Source of the DNA: Flavobacterium granuli
GTDB taxonomy: Bacteria; Bacteroidota; Bacteroidia; Flavobacteriales; Flavobacteriaceae
NCBI RefSeq assembly: GCF_900129705.1
Contig: NZ_FQWO01000017.1
Coordinates: 1-35,228 of the forward strand
Direction: 5' to 3'
Length of the DNA: 35,228 nt
In this document: positions 17,142 through 24,474 of the stretch, in pieces
Numbering within the stretch: the stretch's first letter is position 1
How the letters are laid out: the number at the start of each line of letters is the position of its first letter
The notes under the pieces: model-generated
What the model saw: the letters and a program-made list of their open reading frames with translations, nothing else
What the model was told of the DNA's origin: nothing
Databases searched by the model: none
Position numbers and translations under genes: made by a program

Positions 17142-17375
17142 ATAGTGAGTCGTGAGTTGTGAGATGTGAGTCGTGAGTTGTGTTATTCGACCCTTCGATC
17201 CTTCGGCAAAAGCTCAGGACTGGCTCAGCTCAGGATGACTATGAGAAGTGAGAATATAGAGTATAGAATTAAGATAGACGATGGACGAAATACGATGGAC
17301 GAACAACCATTAACCATCGTGATAACTATCTGGACAGACAGCCCATAACTAATAACCGAAAACCTACTAAATAAC
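17142..17375. other. Repeat-derived non-coding DNA
   Basis: This stretch holds heptamer-type repeats (gtgagtc/gtgagtt), a copy of the agctcaggatgac element (17188-17240), and low-complexity DNA. A 60-codon open frame across it is a product of the repeats and is not a gene. Confidence 0.5.
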
Positions 17376-17453
17376 ATGAAATATTACAGACTAATACAAG
17401 CTTTATTAATACTAGCATTTATAACATTGATATGCCTATGGATTTCTGGTTGA
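17376..17453 (+). pseudogene. Truncated short lipoprotein ORF (left copy)
   Basis: A 25-codon frame starts at ATG 17376 and is nearly identical to the N-terminus of the lipoprotein gene at 25499 (MKYYR-IQALLILAFITLI, then CLWISG). The codon that is TGC (lipobox Cys26) in the right copy is TGA here, so the signal sequence ends exactly where lipidation would occur. Downstream the two copies diverge. It is either a decayed copy or a leader-peptide ORF in front of the SusC remnant. Confidence 0.6.
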
Positions 17454-17832
17454 AGAATAAGAACGCAGACCACAGTCGTCAGATTGCAGTACTCAGAAAA
17501 CAGAAAACCTATAACAGATAACTTATAAAGTCTATGACTAAATAAAGATTATGCTTTCGCTAAAACCGCCCTTAAATTAAAAACGTCAAAAAACAACGAA
17601 AAAACGAAGTGGCAGCAGTCCGCGAGTTGAGCCTGAAAGGCGAACGGCTCGGGCTGCGGAATGGAGTTTTGAGGTAGTTTTTAAGTTTTGAATTTTCAGG
17701 CTTGATTTTTTTGTTACTTTTTTTATCAAGAAAAAAAGTAAAAATAAAAAAAAGGTTCTCTAACCCGTCTGCAAACTAGTATAGAGAACCATCGCAAACA
17801 AAACTAATGTTCCATTAAACTAAACCAATATT
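17454..17832 (+). promoter_or_regulatory. Leader region of the truncated susC with two conserved hairpins
   Basis: No gene lies in this stretch. Hairpin 1 (17714-17741) is a perfect 11-bp stem ttacttttttt/aaaaaaagtaa with loop atcaag; cttgat, complementary to the loop, sits 8 bases upstream. Hairpin 2 has arms ggttctct (17754-17761) and agagaacc (17783-17790). From hairpin 2 to the ATG the DNA (atcgcaaacaaaactaa, then cattaaactaaaccaat) is nearly the same as in the full susC leader at 25966-26041. The stretch near 17634, gagcctgaaaggcgaacgg, is a variant of a segment near 9851. Confidence 0.6.
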
Positions 17833-18243
17833 ATGAAAAATTCTTCATTTTACAACACAGCTTCGGCTTTATGCTACATAATCCTTATCGGGATTATCCT
17901 AAGCAGCAGCCCAGCCCGAGCCAATAAGCTACTGAGGCCACAGCTGTCTGACCGACAGCAAAACCAAATAAGCGGTATCATAACCGATGGCAAAACACCT
18001 TTACCCGGCGTCACCATCGCCATAAAAAACCGAATCAATTACGCCGTCCTATCCGACTTTGATGGCAAATACAGCCTCCTAGCCAAAGCCAATGATACCT
18101 TAGTCGTGAGCTATATCGGTTACAAAACAGCCATAATCCCGATAAACTACCGCAAAAACATCCACATCCAGCTACAGGAAGACATCACCTCCTTGCAGGA
18201 AGTTCGCATCAATGCGGTTTTTTGTTTTCGAGAAGGCTTCTAG
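17833..18243 (+). pseudogene. Truncated SusC-like receptor (signal peptide and CarboxypepD_reg-like domain only)
   Basis: ATG 17833 opens 136 codons. Residues 1-30 are a signal peptide, and residues about 45-128 are the CarboxypepD_reg-like domain (SGIITDGKTPLPGVTIAIKN to NIHIQLQEDITSLQEVR). The sequence matches the first 128 residues of the full SusC at 26042 with only a handful of changes, then departs after RINA into VFCFREGF and a TAG stop. Plug and barrel are gone, so it cannot be a receptor. A small secreted regulatory-domain protein is conceivable, but a decayed partial duplicate is more likely. Confidence 0.8.
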
Positions 18244-18619
18244 GATGGGGCTCGAAGAGGCTGTCACAATACCTACTTTGAATGCTCTTTCAATCGTATC
18301 GAGCTCAACTTAGTATGCATTATCCATACACTATCCATATACTATCATGCTTTATCCATGCCTTTGACCCGTCCTTTATAAATAAATTTTTATTAAAACT
18401 CTATGGCTCTTTCTTAATTGATTTTGTTTGTGGGCACAAGCGAGACGCTTGCGCCAGCCTGGGGCTAATAATTCCTTCACTCGTTCCGCTAAATATTTTC
18501 TTCTGTTTTACGGAAGTAGAAAGATTTTTCAACATTTTACAGTTAATTCCTTCAAAAAATTTGCAAGTGAAAAACATTAGCTTAATTTAGTATTTTATTA
18601 AGTTTAATATTACAATTTA
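18244..18619. other. Junction stretch after the truncated susC
   Basis: No supported gene is present; a 102-codon frame at 18282-18590 has no coding character. The DNA includes a run of tatccat-type words (18319-18357) and gcgagacgcttgcgcc (18440-18455), a dispersed-repeat-like word. It probably marks the breakpoint where the duplicated SusC copy was cut. The last 60 bases are the AT-rich leader of the response regulator gene. Confidence 0.45.
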
Positions 18620-19291
18620 ATGTCCCAAATTAACCTGCTATTAGTTGACGACCATCCTATAACTATTGATGGATACAAAAATATCATTTCTAACCATGAA
18701 CATGGTTCTGCTTTAATTAATTTCACAACAGCCTACTCTTGTCATGAAGCTTACGAGAAAATTTTGAATGCCCATAATTTATGCAAACCATTTGAAGTCG
18801 CTTTTTTAGACATTAGTTTACCTCCTTATGAAGCAAAGCAATTGCATTCTGGAATTGATCTTGGTATACTCATCAGGAATCACTTTCCCACTTGCAAAAT
18901 AATACTGCTAACTATGCATCATGAGCCTGTATTAGTGAACAAAGCCATTCAAAAAATAAAACCGGAAGGATTTATTCTAAAAAATGATGTTAATGCAAGC
19001 TCGTTTATAAAAGCTTACCAGTCTGTTATCATAGGTAATAGTTTTTACAGCCCAACCATTAGCAAAGCTCAAAATAATGCTTTGGTTAAAAAATTAAATT
19101 TTGATGCAATTGATTGTCAAATTTTAGAATTGATTTCTAAAAACATAAAAACCAAAGACATGACGCAACACATTGACCTTTCACTTAGCGCCATAGAGAA
19201 AAGGAAAGCTGCCATTAAAAATAAACTACTCAAAGATAAAGGCTCCGATAAAGAAATAGTTGTACAAGCAAAAAAAATGGGCTTACTTTAA
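18620..19291 (+). CDS. Orphan NarL/FixJ-type response regulator
   Basis: The product has 223 residues. The receiver domain (1-125) has the acidic pair in LLLVDDHPIT (D10, D11), the phosphoacceptor D64 in VAFLDISLP, T in IILLTMHH and K in GFILKNDV. The LuxR-type DNA-binding helix-turn-helix is at about 155-215 (DCQILELISKNIKTKDMTQH, then LSLSAIEKRKAAIKNKL). No sensor kinase gene is visible in the window, so its signal input is unknown. It directly precedes two double-glycine peptide genes, an arrangement typical of quorum- or stress-controlled bacteriocin loci. The inverted repeat gttaata/tattaac (19409-19428) just upstream of the first peptide gene is a candidate binding site. Confidence 0.9.
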   Translation: MSQINLLLVDDHPITIDGYKNIISNHEHGSALINFTTAYSCHEAYEKILNAHNLCKPFEVAFLDISLPPYEAKQLHSGIDLGILIRNHFPTCKIILLTMHHEPVLVNKAIQKIKPEGFILKNDVNASSFIKAYQSVIIGNSFYSPTISKAQNNALVKKLNFDAIDCQILELISKNIKTKDMTQHIDLSLSAIEKRKAAIKNKLLKDKGSDKEIVVQAKKMGLL

Positions 19292-19408
19292 TAATTAAAG
19301 AAAAACCGTACTTTTTTAACACAATAACCGTAAAATTATTAAAATAAAAACAATAATTTTGAAAAACAAAACAGTTCTAATATTATGTGCATGTAATTAT
19401 CAGGACTT

Positions 19409-19428
19409 GTTAATAAACTATTATTAAC
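19409..19428 (+). promoter_or_regulatory. Inverted repeat upstream of the first peptide gene
   Basis: Arms gttaata (19409-19415) and tattaac (19422-19428) are perfect, with a 6-nt spacer, and lie 18 bases before the ATG at 19447. This could be a response-regulator site or a 5' leader stem; the sequence alone cannot tell which. Confidence 0.4.
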
Positions 19429-19446
19429 CAATTAAATTATTATTTT

Positions 19447-19626
19447 ATGAAAAATCTAGAATTAAATCAGATGGAAAATCTGGAAGGGGGAATTAGCCAA
19501 AGAAATTGTGCAGTATTAGGTGCTGCCATTGCTCTCGGCACAATAGGCGGTTTTTTTAGTTTTGGCTCTTCATGGGCTTTTGCAGGTGCAGCAGTCTTAA
19601 CAGCAGCTAATAGTGACTGCTTCTAA
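19447..19626 (+). CDS. Double-glycine leader peptide 1, bacteriocin-like
   Basis: A 59-residue precursor starts at ATG 19447. The leader MKNLELNQMENLEGG has the classic pattern of hydrophobic and acidic positions before GG, cut by C39 peptidases. The predicted 44-residue core is Ala/Gly/Phe-rich (LGAAIALGTIGGFF, SSWAFAGAA) and carries Cys at core positions 6 and 43, near the two ends. Such membrane-active, small-residue-rich cores are usual for class II bacteriocins. The thioredoxin-like gene downstream could form the disulfide. It is followed by a candidate immunity gene and a second peptide, with the C39 exporter 1.6 kb downstream. Confidence 0.8.
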   Translation: MKNLELNQMENLEGGISQRNCAVLGAAIALGTIGGFFSFGSSWAFAGAAVLTAANSDCF

Positions 19627-19635
19627 TTAAATTAA

Positions 19636-19818
19636 ATGAAAAGTAATATGAAATTTGTTTTATTATCAATCTTTCTAGGGGTGTTGTTTATAATTTTAAA
19701 TAGAAAATACCTTCTTTTAAACCAAGAATGGGAATTTTTCATTTTAATATATATTTTTCTAATAACCGGAAATGAAATTATTAAATTCTTAAAAAAAAAT
19801 GAAAATGAAAAAAATTGA
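19636..19818 (+). CDS. Small two-helix membrane protein, candidate immunity protein
   Basis: This 60-residue basic protein has two hydrophobic segments (FVLLSIFLGVLFIILN and FFILIYIFLITGNEII) and a Lys/Asn-rich tail. It lies between the two double-glycine peptide genes and its 3' end overlaps the second peptide's start by 14 bases, indicating co-translation. Size, charge and position fit a bacteriocin immunity protein, but no family motif confirms this. ATG 19636 is chosen; ATG 19648 is an alternative. Confidence 0.65.
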   Translation: MKSNMKFVLLSIFLGVLFIILNRKYLLLNQEWEFFILIYIFLITGNEIIKFLKKNENEKN

Positions 19819-19975
19819 CAAAATAGAAATGCTTAATATTAATGGTGGTCTTAACTGTGTGTATCATGCCATTGCAGCAGTTTTCATTTATACCAATCCA
19901 ATAACAGCAGGTATTGATTATTTTTGGGGTAGTAATGGCACGTCGCTTTCACAATGCCTAAGTAATTCTCATTAA
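19805..19975 (+). CDS. Double-glycine leader peptide 2, bacteriocin-like
   Basis: A 56-residue precursor starts at ATG 19805. The leader is MKKIDKIEMLNINGG, followed by a 41-residue core that starts LNCVYHAIAAVFIY and ends SQCLSNSH. Cys lie at core positions 3 and 36, again near both ends, as in peptide 1. The core has one hydrophobic block and an NPITAGIDYFWG turn. Two peptides with matching leaders and paired Cys in one operon suggest a two-peptide bacteriocin or two related toxins. The start overlaps the small membrane protein gene. Confidence 0.75.
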   Translation: MKKIDKIEMLNINGGLNCVYHAIAAVFIYTNPITAGIDYFWGSNGTSLSQCLSNSH

Positions 19976-19981
19976 TATTAA

Positions 19982-20018
19982 ATTAAAAATCTTAATCTTA
20001 ACAATTAAGATTTTTAAT
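19982..20018 (+). terminator. Hairpin attenuator between peptide genes and transport genes
   Basis: A perfect 14-bp stem attaaaaatcttaa/ttaagatttttaat (19982-19995 with 20005-20018) has a 9-nt loop and includes a T5 segment. It lies just after the second peptide gene, 15 bases before the next start. It would reduce, not abolish, transcription of the downstream transport genes compared with the peptides. Confidence 0.65.
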
Positions 20019-20032
20019 ATCTCAATATACAA

Positions 20033-20665
20033 ATGAAAAACTCTTTTTTTAAATTCCTAGTATTATGCCTTTTATCTATACTAATAAATACGATTTTAAG
20101 CGAACTTCTACATATAAAAGAATTAATTTATTCTTCACTATCAGAGCAACTTACATCTAGACAAATAGAACAATATTTTGAATTTCAAGATAAATGGCAA
20201 TGGTTATCTTATATTTTTGTACCAGTAATGCTATTAATCAAAACTACCTTGATCTCATCTGTAATCTATATAGGTATTTTCTTTTTTAGTAAAATTCCGA
20301 TTACTTTTAAGCAACTATGGTATTATGTGATTACAGCAGAGTCTGTTTTTCTACTGGTGCCACTATTTAAAATTATCAGATTTTACTTTTTTCAAACTAA
20401 TTATACTCTCGAAGACATTCAGTCCTTTTATCCATTATCAGCTTTAAACATCGTTGGTCATAAAGGATTAGAACCCTGGTTAATTTATCCTTTTCAGATA
20501 CTTAATTTGTTTGAATTAGCTTATTGGTTGGTACTTGCTTATTTTATTGGCAAAATTACCGAAACCAATATGGATCGAGGGTTAAAAATTGTAGCTTCCA
20601 GTTACGGCAGTGCTTTGTTGCTTTGGGTTACTATGATTATGTTTTTTACCTTAAATTATTCGTAG
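20033..20665 (+). CDS. Polytopic membrane protein of the bacteriocin-like locus
   Basis: The 210-residue protein has about five hydrophobic helices (residues about 5-25, 58-85, 105-125, 158-180 and 190-208) and a charged segment SEQLTSRQIEQYFEFQDKW between the first two. I recognise no family with certainty; the shape is like the Yip1-type or immunity-like proteins that accompany flavobacterial bacteriocin loci. It lies in the same operon as the peptides and exporter, so a role in self-protection or secretion is reasonable inference. Confidence 0.65.
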   Translation: MKNSFFKFLVLCLLSILINTILSELLHIKELIYSSLSEQLTSRQIEQYFEFQDKWQWLSYIFVPVMLLIKTTLISSVIYIGIFFFSKIPITFKQLWYYVITAESVFLLVPLFKIIRFYFFQTNYTLEDIQSFYPLSALNIVGHKGLEPWLIYPFQILNLFELAYWLVLAYFIGKITETNMDRGLKIVASSYGSALLLWVTMIMFFTLNYS

Positions 20666-20674
20666 TAAAATATC

Positions 20675-21193
20675 ATGAAAAAATATTCGAAAATTATACT
20701 TCTTGTTTTATTTATTGGTTTTCTTTCTTTTATGATATATAAAATAACCTCCATGATCAATCACAAAAAAGAAGTTACTGAACATATTAAAACCATTCCT
20801 ACTTTTAGTTATCAAAATTTGAGCGGTGGTACATTTAGCAATAAAAATTTAAAGACAAACAGCCCTACTCTTTTTGTTTACTTCAACAGCGAATGTGAGT
20901 TTTGTAATGAGGAGGCTCAAATGATAGAAGAAAACAAAGAAAAATTCAATGCTATTCAAGTAATTTTTATCTCGTTTGAACAAACCGAAAAAATAAAATT
21001 TTTCGCCCAAAAACACAAGCTATTAAACCATGACAACATTAATTTTGTATCTGACACTAAAGTTACTTTCGCTACTAACTTTGACGTAAAATCTTTGCCT
21101 TGCTTGGTTTTATACGATAAAAACCAACAGCTTATTGAGAAGATAAAAGGCCAAACTAAGGCAGAAACACTACTAAAAAAACTAACTCCCTAA
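20675..21193 (+). CDS. Thioredoxin-like (TlpA/redoxin-type) anchored protein
   Basis: The 172-residue protein has an N-terminal membrane anchor (IILLVLFIGFLSFMIY, residues 7-22) and a periplasmic thioredoxin fold. The active-site motif C74-E-F-C77 follows FVYFNSE, and the cis-Pro region is KSLPCLVLYD near residue 155, with an extra Cys after the cis-Pro. This fits an envelope thiol-disulfide oxidoreductase. Since both peptides of the operon have two Cys, I infer that it makes or isomerises their disulfide bonds after export. It starts 10 bases after the previous gene. Confidence 0.85.
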   Translation: MKKYSKIILLVLFIGFLSFMIYKITSMINHKKEVTEHIKTIPTFSYQNLSGGTFSNKNLKTNSPTLFVYFNSECEFCNEEAQMIEENKEKFNAIQVIFISFEQTEKIKFFAQKHKLLNHDNINFVSDTKVTFATNFDVKSLPCLVLYDKNQQLIEKIKGQTKAETLLKKLTP

Positions 21194-21241
21194 CCCCAAA
21201 GAGGGAACTAAAAAAAGTGATTGCTGAATCTAAAAAAAAAC

Positions 21242-23392
21242 ATGGACCAAAAACATATTGAAAAAACCCATACGCTGCAACTGGATCAGTCTGATTGTGG
21301 CGTTGCCTGTTTATTATCTGTAATAAAACTATATGGCGGCCTACAGTCTATAGAAAAGTTACGAGAATTAAGCGGAACTACTAAACAAGGTACAACATTA
21401 CTTGGTTTGTATCAAGTAGCTAACCAATTGGGGTTTAATTCTGAAGGCTGCGAGGCAGATATACAAGCACTTATTGATCACAAACAACCGTTAATTCTTC
21501 ACGTCTTGATAGAAGAGCAACTACAACATTATGTAGTGTGCTATCAGTATGATGAACAAAAAGGATTCTTGATTGGCGATCCTGGCAAAGGAGTTTATTT
21601 TTTATCGACTGCTACATTGGATAAAATTTGGGTTTCAAAAAGCTGTTTAACATTAGAGCCTAATGAAAATTTTACAAAAGAAACCGAAGTTAAAAACGCT
21701 CAAAAAAAGTGGTTTTTAGATCTGTTGGAACCCGATTACAAACTGCTTTGGATCAGCGTTCTGCTCGGTGTGTTTGTGGCAGGCTTAGGAATGGCAATGT
21801 CATTGTTTTCTCAAAAACTAATTGATGACATTTTGCCCTCACATAATATCAACAAACTAATTTCCGGAATTGTATTATTGGCTATATTACTTTTGGCACG
21901 AGTTGGAATTTCAGTACTGAGAGAATTTTTTTTGTTACAACAATCAAAAGATTTCAACAATCGCATCAATAATCAGTTTTTCTCCTCTTTGTTACATCTT
22001 CCAAAACCTTTTTTTGACACTCGTAAAATAGGGGAATTAGTAGCTCGATTAAATGATACCCAAAGAGTACAAAGAGTGATTAAAATGTTAGCAAGCAGTT
22101 TAGTTATTGATGTTTTAGTTTCACTAATCTCCTTGATTTTCTTGTTTGGCTATTCCTGGAAAATAGGTTTAATTTCATTATTGACCATGCCCGTTTACTT
22201 TTACATTATTTATAGAAGTAATAAAGCCATCATTGAATCTCAAAAGGAAGTGATGCAAAGTTATGCCTTTAATGAGAGTAATTACATCAACACGATTCAA
22301 GGCATTTCAACTATAAAAAACGACAACAAACAAGCCGTTTTTAACAAAACTAATGAATTGGTATTTGGGAACTTTCAAAATAAAATGTTTCATTTGGGTA
22401 AAATAAACATTCGCTTATCGTGGCAATCAGGAATAGCAAGTGTTTTCTTTTTGACAGGTATTTTAATTTACACTTCAATTCAGGTCTTTAACAAAGAAAT
22501 TAAATTAGGAGAATTAATGGCAATATTAGGAATTGTAAGTTCTCTATTACCATCAATTGGGAATCTAGCATTAATTTCAATTCCCATAAATGAAGCAAAA
22601 ATTGCATTTAATAGAATGTTTGAATTTGCTTCTATTGAGAAGGAAAAAGAAGAAGGGGTTTCAATCCATGAAATTCAGACGATTTCCCTTAACAATCTTT
22701 CTTTTCGTTTTGCAGGAAGAAGCGAATTGTTTTCGGATGTGAACATAGCTATCGAAAAAGGGAAACTAACGGCAATTGTAGGAGAAAGTGGTAGCGGCAA
22801 AAGTACGATCGGTCAAATCCTGCAACGTTTTTATAATTTTGAGAAAGGAAATATTATCATCAACAACCAATACCATTTATCCGATATTAACTTACAAAGC
22901 TATCGAAACCTGATAGGAGTAGCACCGCAAGAAATCAGCATTTTTAACGGAAATGTTATCGATAATATTTTACTGGGAGCAACTGACTCTCCAGAAAATA
23001 TAATTTGTTTCCTTACAGAATATGGTTTTGATACTTATTTTAATCAATTACCACAAGGACTGGCTACTATTGTAGGAGAGGAAGGTATTAATTTGTCGGG
23101 AGGACAAAAGCAAATTATAGCATTAGCTAGAGTATTGTATAAAAAACCGCAGTTTTTAATTCTTGATGAAGCTACTTCAGCAATGGATAGAAATACTGAG
23201 AATTTCTCAATGAATTTATTAGCAAAAATAAAACCCAATTGCGCCATTTTCTTTATATCACATCGACTGAACACTTTGAAAAAAATAGCGGATACCATTT
23301 ATGTACTTGAGAACGGAACGGTTTCGAGTACTGGAAGCCATGAAGAATTAATTGAAACAGCAAATTTTTATAGCGACTATTGGCAAGAGTAA
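21242..23392 (+). CDS. C39 peptidase-containing ABC bacteriocin exporter
   Basis: I start at ATG 21242 (MDQKHIEKTH); the frame extends 7 codons upstream only through a TTG. The 716-residue protein has three parts. The C39 peptidase (1-135) shows catalytic Cys19 in QLDQSDCGVACL, His96 in LQHYVV and an Asp at about 113 in IGDPGKG. The six-helix transmembrane domain spans about 155-440. The ATPase (about 475-716) has Walker A GESGSGKST, a Q-loop in IGVAPQEISIF, signature LSGGQKQ, Walker B FLILDEATSA and the H-loop SHR. It cleaves double-glycine leaders while exporting the cores, matching the two peptides upstream. A periplasmic adaptor (HlyD-like) usual in Gram-negative systems is not seen in the window. 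Confidence 0.95.
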   Translation: MDQKHIEKTHTLQLDQSDCGVACLLSVIKLYGGLQSIEKLRELSGTTKQGTTLLGLYQVANQLGFNSEGCEADIQALIDHKQPLILHVLIEEQLQHYVVCYQYDEQKGFLIGDPGKGVYFLSTATLDKIWVSKSCLTLEPNENFTKETEVKNAQKKWFLDLLEPDYKLLWISVLLGVFVAGLGMAMSLFSQKLIDDILPSHNINKLISGIVLLAILLLARVGISVLREFFLLQQSKDFNNRINNQFFSSLLHLPKPFFDTRKIGELVARLNDTQRVQRVIKMLASSLVIDVLVSLISLIFLFGYSWKIGLISLLTMPVYFYIIYRSNKAIIESQKEVMQSYAFNESNYINTIQGISTIKNDNKQAVFNKTNELVFGNFQNKMFHLGKINIRLSWQSGIASVFFLTGILIYTSIQVFNKEIKLGELMAILGIVSSLLPSIGNLALISIPINEAKIAFNRMFEFASIEKEKEEGVSIHEIQTISLNNLSFRFAGRSELFSDVNIAIEKGKLTAIVGESGSGKSTIGQILQRFYNFEKGNIIINNQYHLSDINLQSYRNLIGVAPQEISIFNGNVIDNILLGATDSPENIICFLTEYGFDTYFNQLPQGLATIVGEEGINLSGGQKQIIALARVLYKKPQFLILDEATSAMDRNTENFSMNLLAKIKPNCAIFFISHRLNTLKKIADTIYVLENGTVSSTGSHEELIETANFYSDYWQE

Positions 23393-23644
23393 AAAAACGT
23401 TTCGAAAATTGTTGTTTTTTGCTCAGAACTTGGCAATTGACACATTTATACTCCTGACATGATCGAACTCAAAAAGAAAAATGCAATCAATATTAAACCA
23501 TTTTTCATAAGCAACTTCTTTTAACTATACTTTTATCAAAACCTAACTACCTCTTTATCAAACAAATATTCAATCTTAACTTTCAAAGCTTTTCCGATAT
23601 TACAAGAGCTAAAATCGATGAACTCTCTGTATTATTCAATTAGT

Positions 23645-24118
23645 TCACAAGTGACTTTCACATTTATTTCCATATAACTCCTCAAATAATTCCCCTGGCT
23701 TCTTTCCTATAGCTTTTTCAATAAATATTAATTCGTAGGCATCTAAAGCACCTTTTCTATAATACAATTCACTTAATCTTATTTCATTAATTCCAGTTTT
23801 AGCTGAAATTTCTTCTAGCGAATTTGTGATATTCTCGTATTTAGACATTACTATTCCAAATTCATTCCGCTCTTTAGGAATCCATTTATTTAAATCGAAT
23901 TTCTGATTTAGGAATACAATTCTAGTTGCATTATTTATAGAATCATTAAAAGCTTTTACAATTAAATAAAAGGTTTGAGCAGATAATTTTGATACTGAAC
24001 CATTTTTTAGTTTGCTAACTTGTCCTTTTGATAACCCAGAAATTTCGGATAGTTGTTTATCCTGCCATTTTAATTCTGAAATCTTGTCACTAATGTATTT
24101 ATCAATATTATGATTCAT
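23645..24118 (-). CDS. XRE-like regulator, larger (157 aa)
   Basis: The N-terminal helix-turn-helix (about residues 15-60: LSEISGLSKGQVSKLKNGSV, then KLSAQTFYLIVKAF) is followed by a helical C-terminal region with a second HTH-like piece (SLEEISAKTGINEIRLSEL). It starts at ATG 24118, 8 bases after the stop of the smaller XRE gene, so the two form an operon. It may be a partner regulator or a sensing subunit. Residues 90-157 end in FEELYGNKCESHL. No toxin domain is seen. Confidence 0.8.
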   Translation of the reverse strand: MNHNIDKYISDKISELKWQDKQLSEISGLSKGQVSKLKNGSVSKLSAQTFYLIVKAFNDSINNATRIVFLNQKFDLNKWIPKERNEFGIVMSKYENITNSLEEISAKTGINEIRLSELYYRKGALDAYELIFIEKAIGKKPGELFEELYGNKCESHL

Positions 24119-24126
24119 TTTCTTTG

Positions 24127-24390
24127 TTAAGTATTCTTTTTATCTATATACTTCTTAGCAAAGTCTTTATAAGTTTCTGCTGTTTCGTCTTTCCAATTAG
24201 TAGATTCTATTAAACTATGTATGTTTACACGTAAAAGTTTCGCTATTTGATAAAACTCCTCAAGGCTAGGTTGTCTTTTATTGTTACGCCATAAAGAAAT
24301 AGTAGATTCTGATTTTCCTAAATATACAGCAATTACACGGTTCTTAATTTTCTGATCGTCAAAGACGTTTTTTAATCTATTTAATTTCAT
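24127..24390 (-). CDS. XRE-family regulator, small (87 aa; right copy of module)
   Basis: The product is a compact HTH_3 protein: KIKNRVIAVYLGKSESTISL and WRNNKRQPSLEEFYQIAKLL carry helices 2-5, then a short acidic tail ETAETYKDF. It starts at ATG 24390. The 25-bp palindrome (24411-24435) lies 21 bases upstream and is the obvious operator. It is not similar in detail to the left-module XRE protein, but it has the same place next to a divergent structured region, about 122 bases from the start of that structure. The second XRE gene follows 8 bases downstream in the same operon. Confidence 0.85.
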   Translation of the reverse strand: MKLNRLKNVFDDQKIKNRVIAVYLGKSESTISLWRNNKRQPSLEEFYQIAKLLRVNIHSLIESTNWKDETAETYKDFAKKYIDKKNT

Positions 24391-24410
24391 TTTTGAAAAA
24401 ATTAATTAAA

Positions 24411-24446
24411 AAGTTTTGCGTTTAACGTAAAACTTTGTATGTTTGT
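24411..24446 (+). promoter_or_regulatory. Bacteroidota promoter with embedded operator driving the structured RNA B
   Basis: The plus strand carries TTTG (24415-24418), 20 nt, then TATGTTTG (24439-24446), a full match to TTTG-N17-23-TAnnTTTG. The palindrome aagttttgcgt / acgtaaaactt (24411-24421 and 24425-24435, one mismatch, 3-nt spacer) covers the -33 box and spacer, so a bound XRE dimer would block this promoter and could also control its own divergent gene. Confidence 0.8.
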
Positions 24447-24474
24447 ACTTATATTTTTGCGACATTAAATTTTC

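Noticed and set aside
17166..17348. Open frame of 60 codons
   Set aside because: Built from heptamer and dispersed repeats.
18282..18590. Open frame of 102 codons after the truncated susC
   Set aside because: Starts in junction DNA, crosses tatccat-type repeats, has no domain or ribosome-binding context.
23645..24390. Toxin-antitoxin pair
   Set aside because: Both proteins look like helix-turn-helix regulators; neither carries a recognisable toxin fold.
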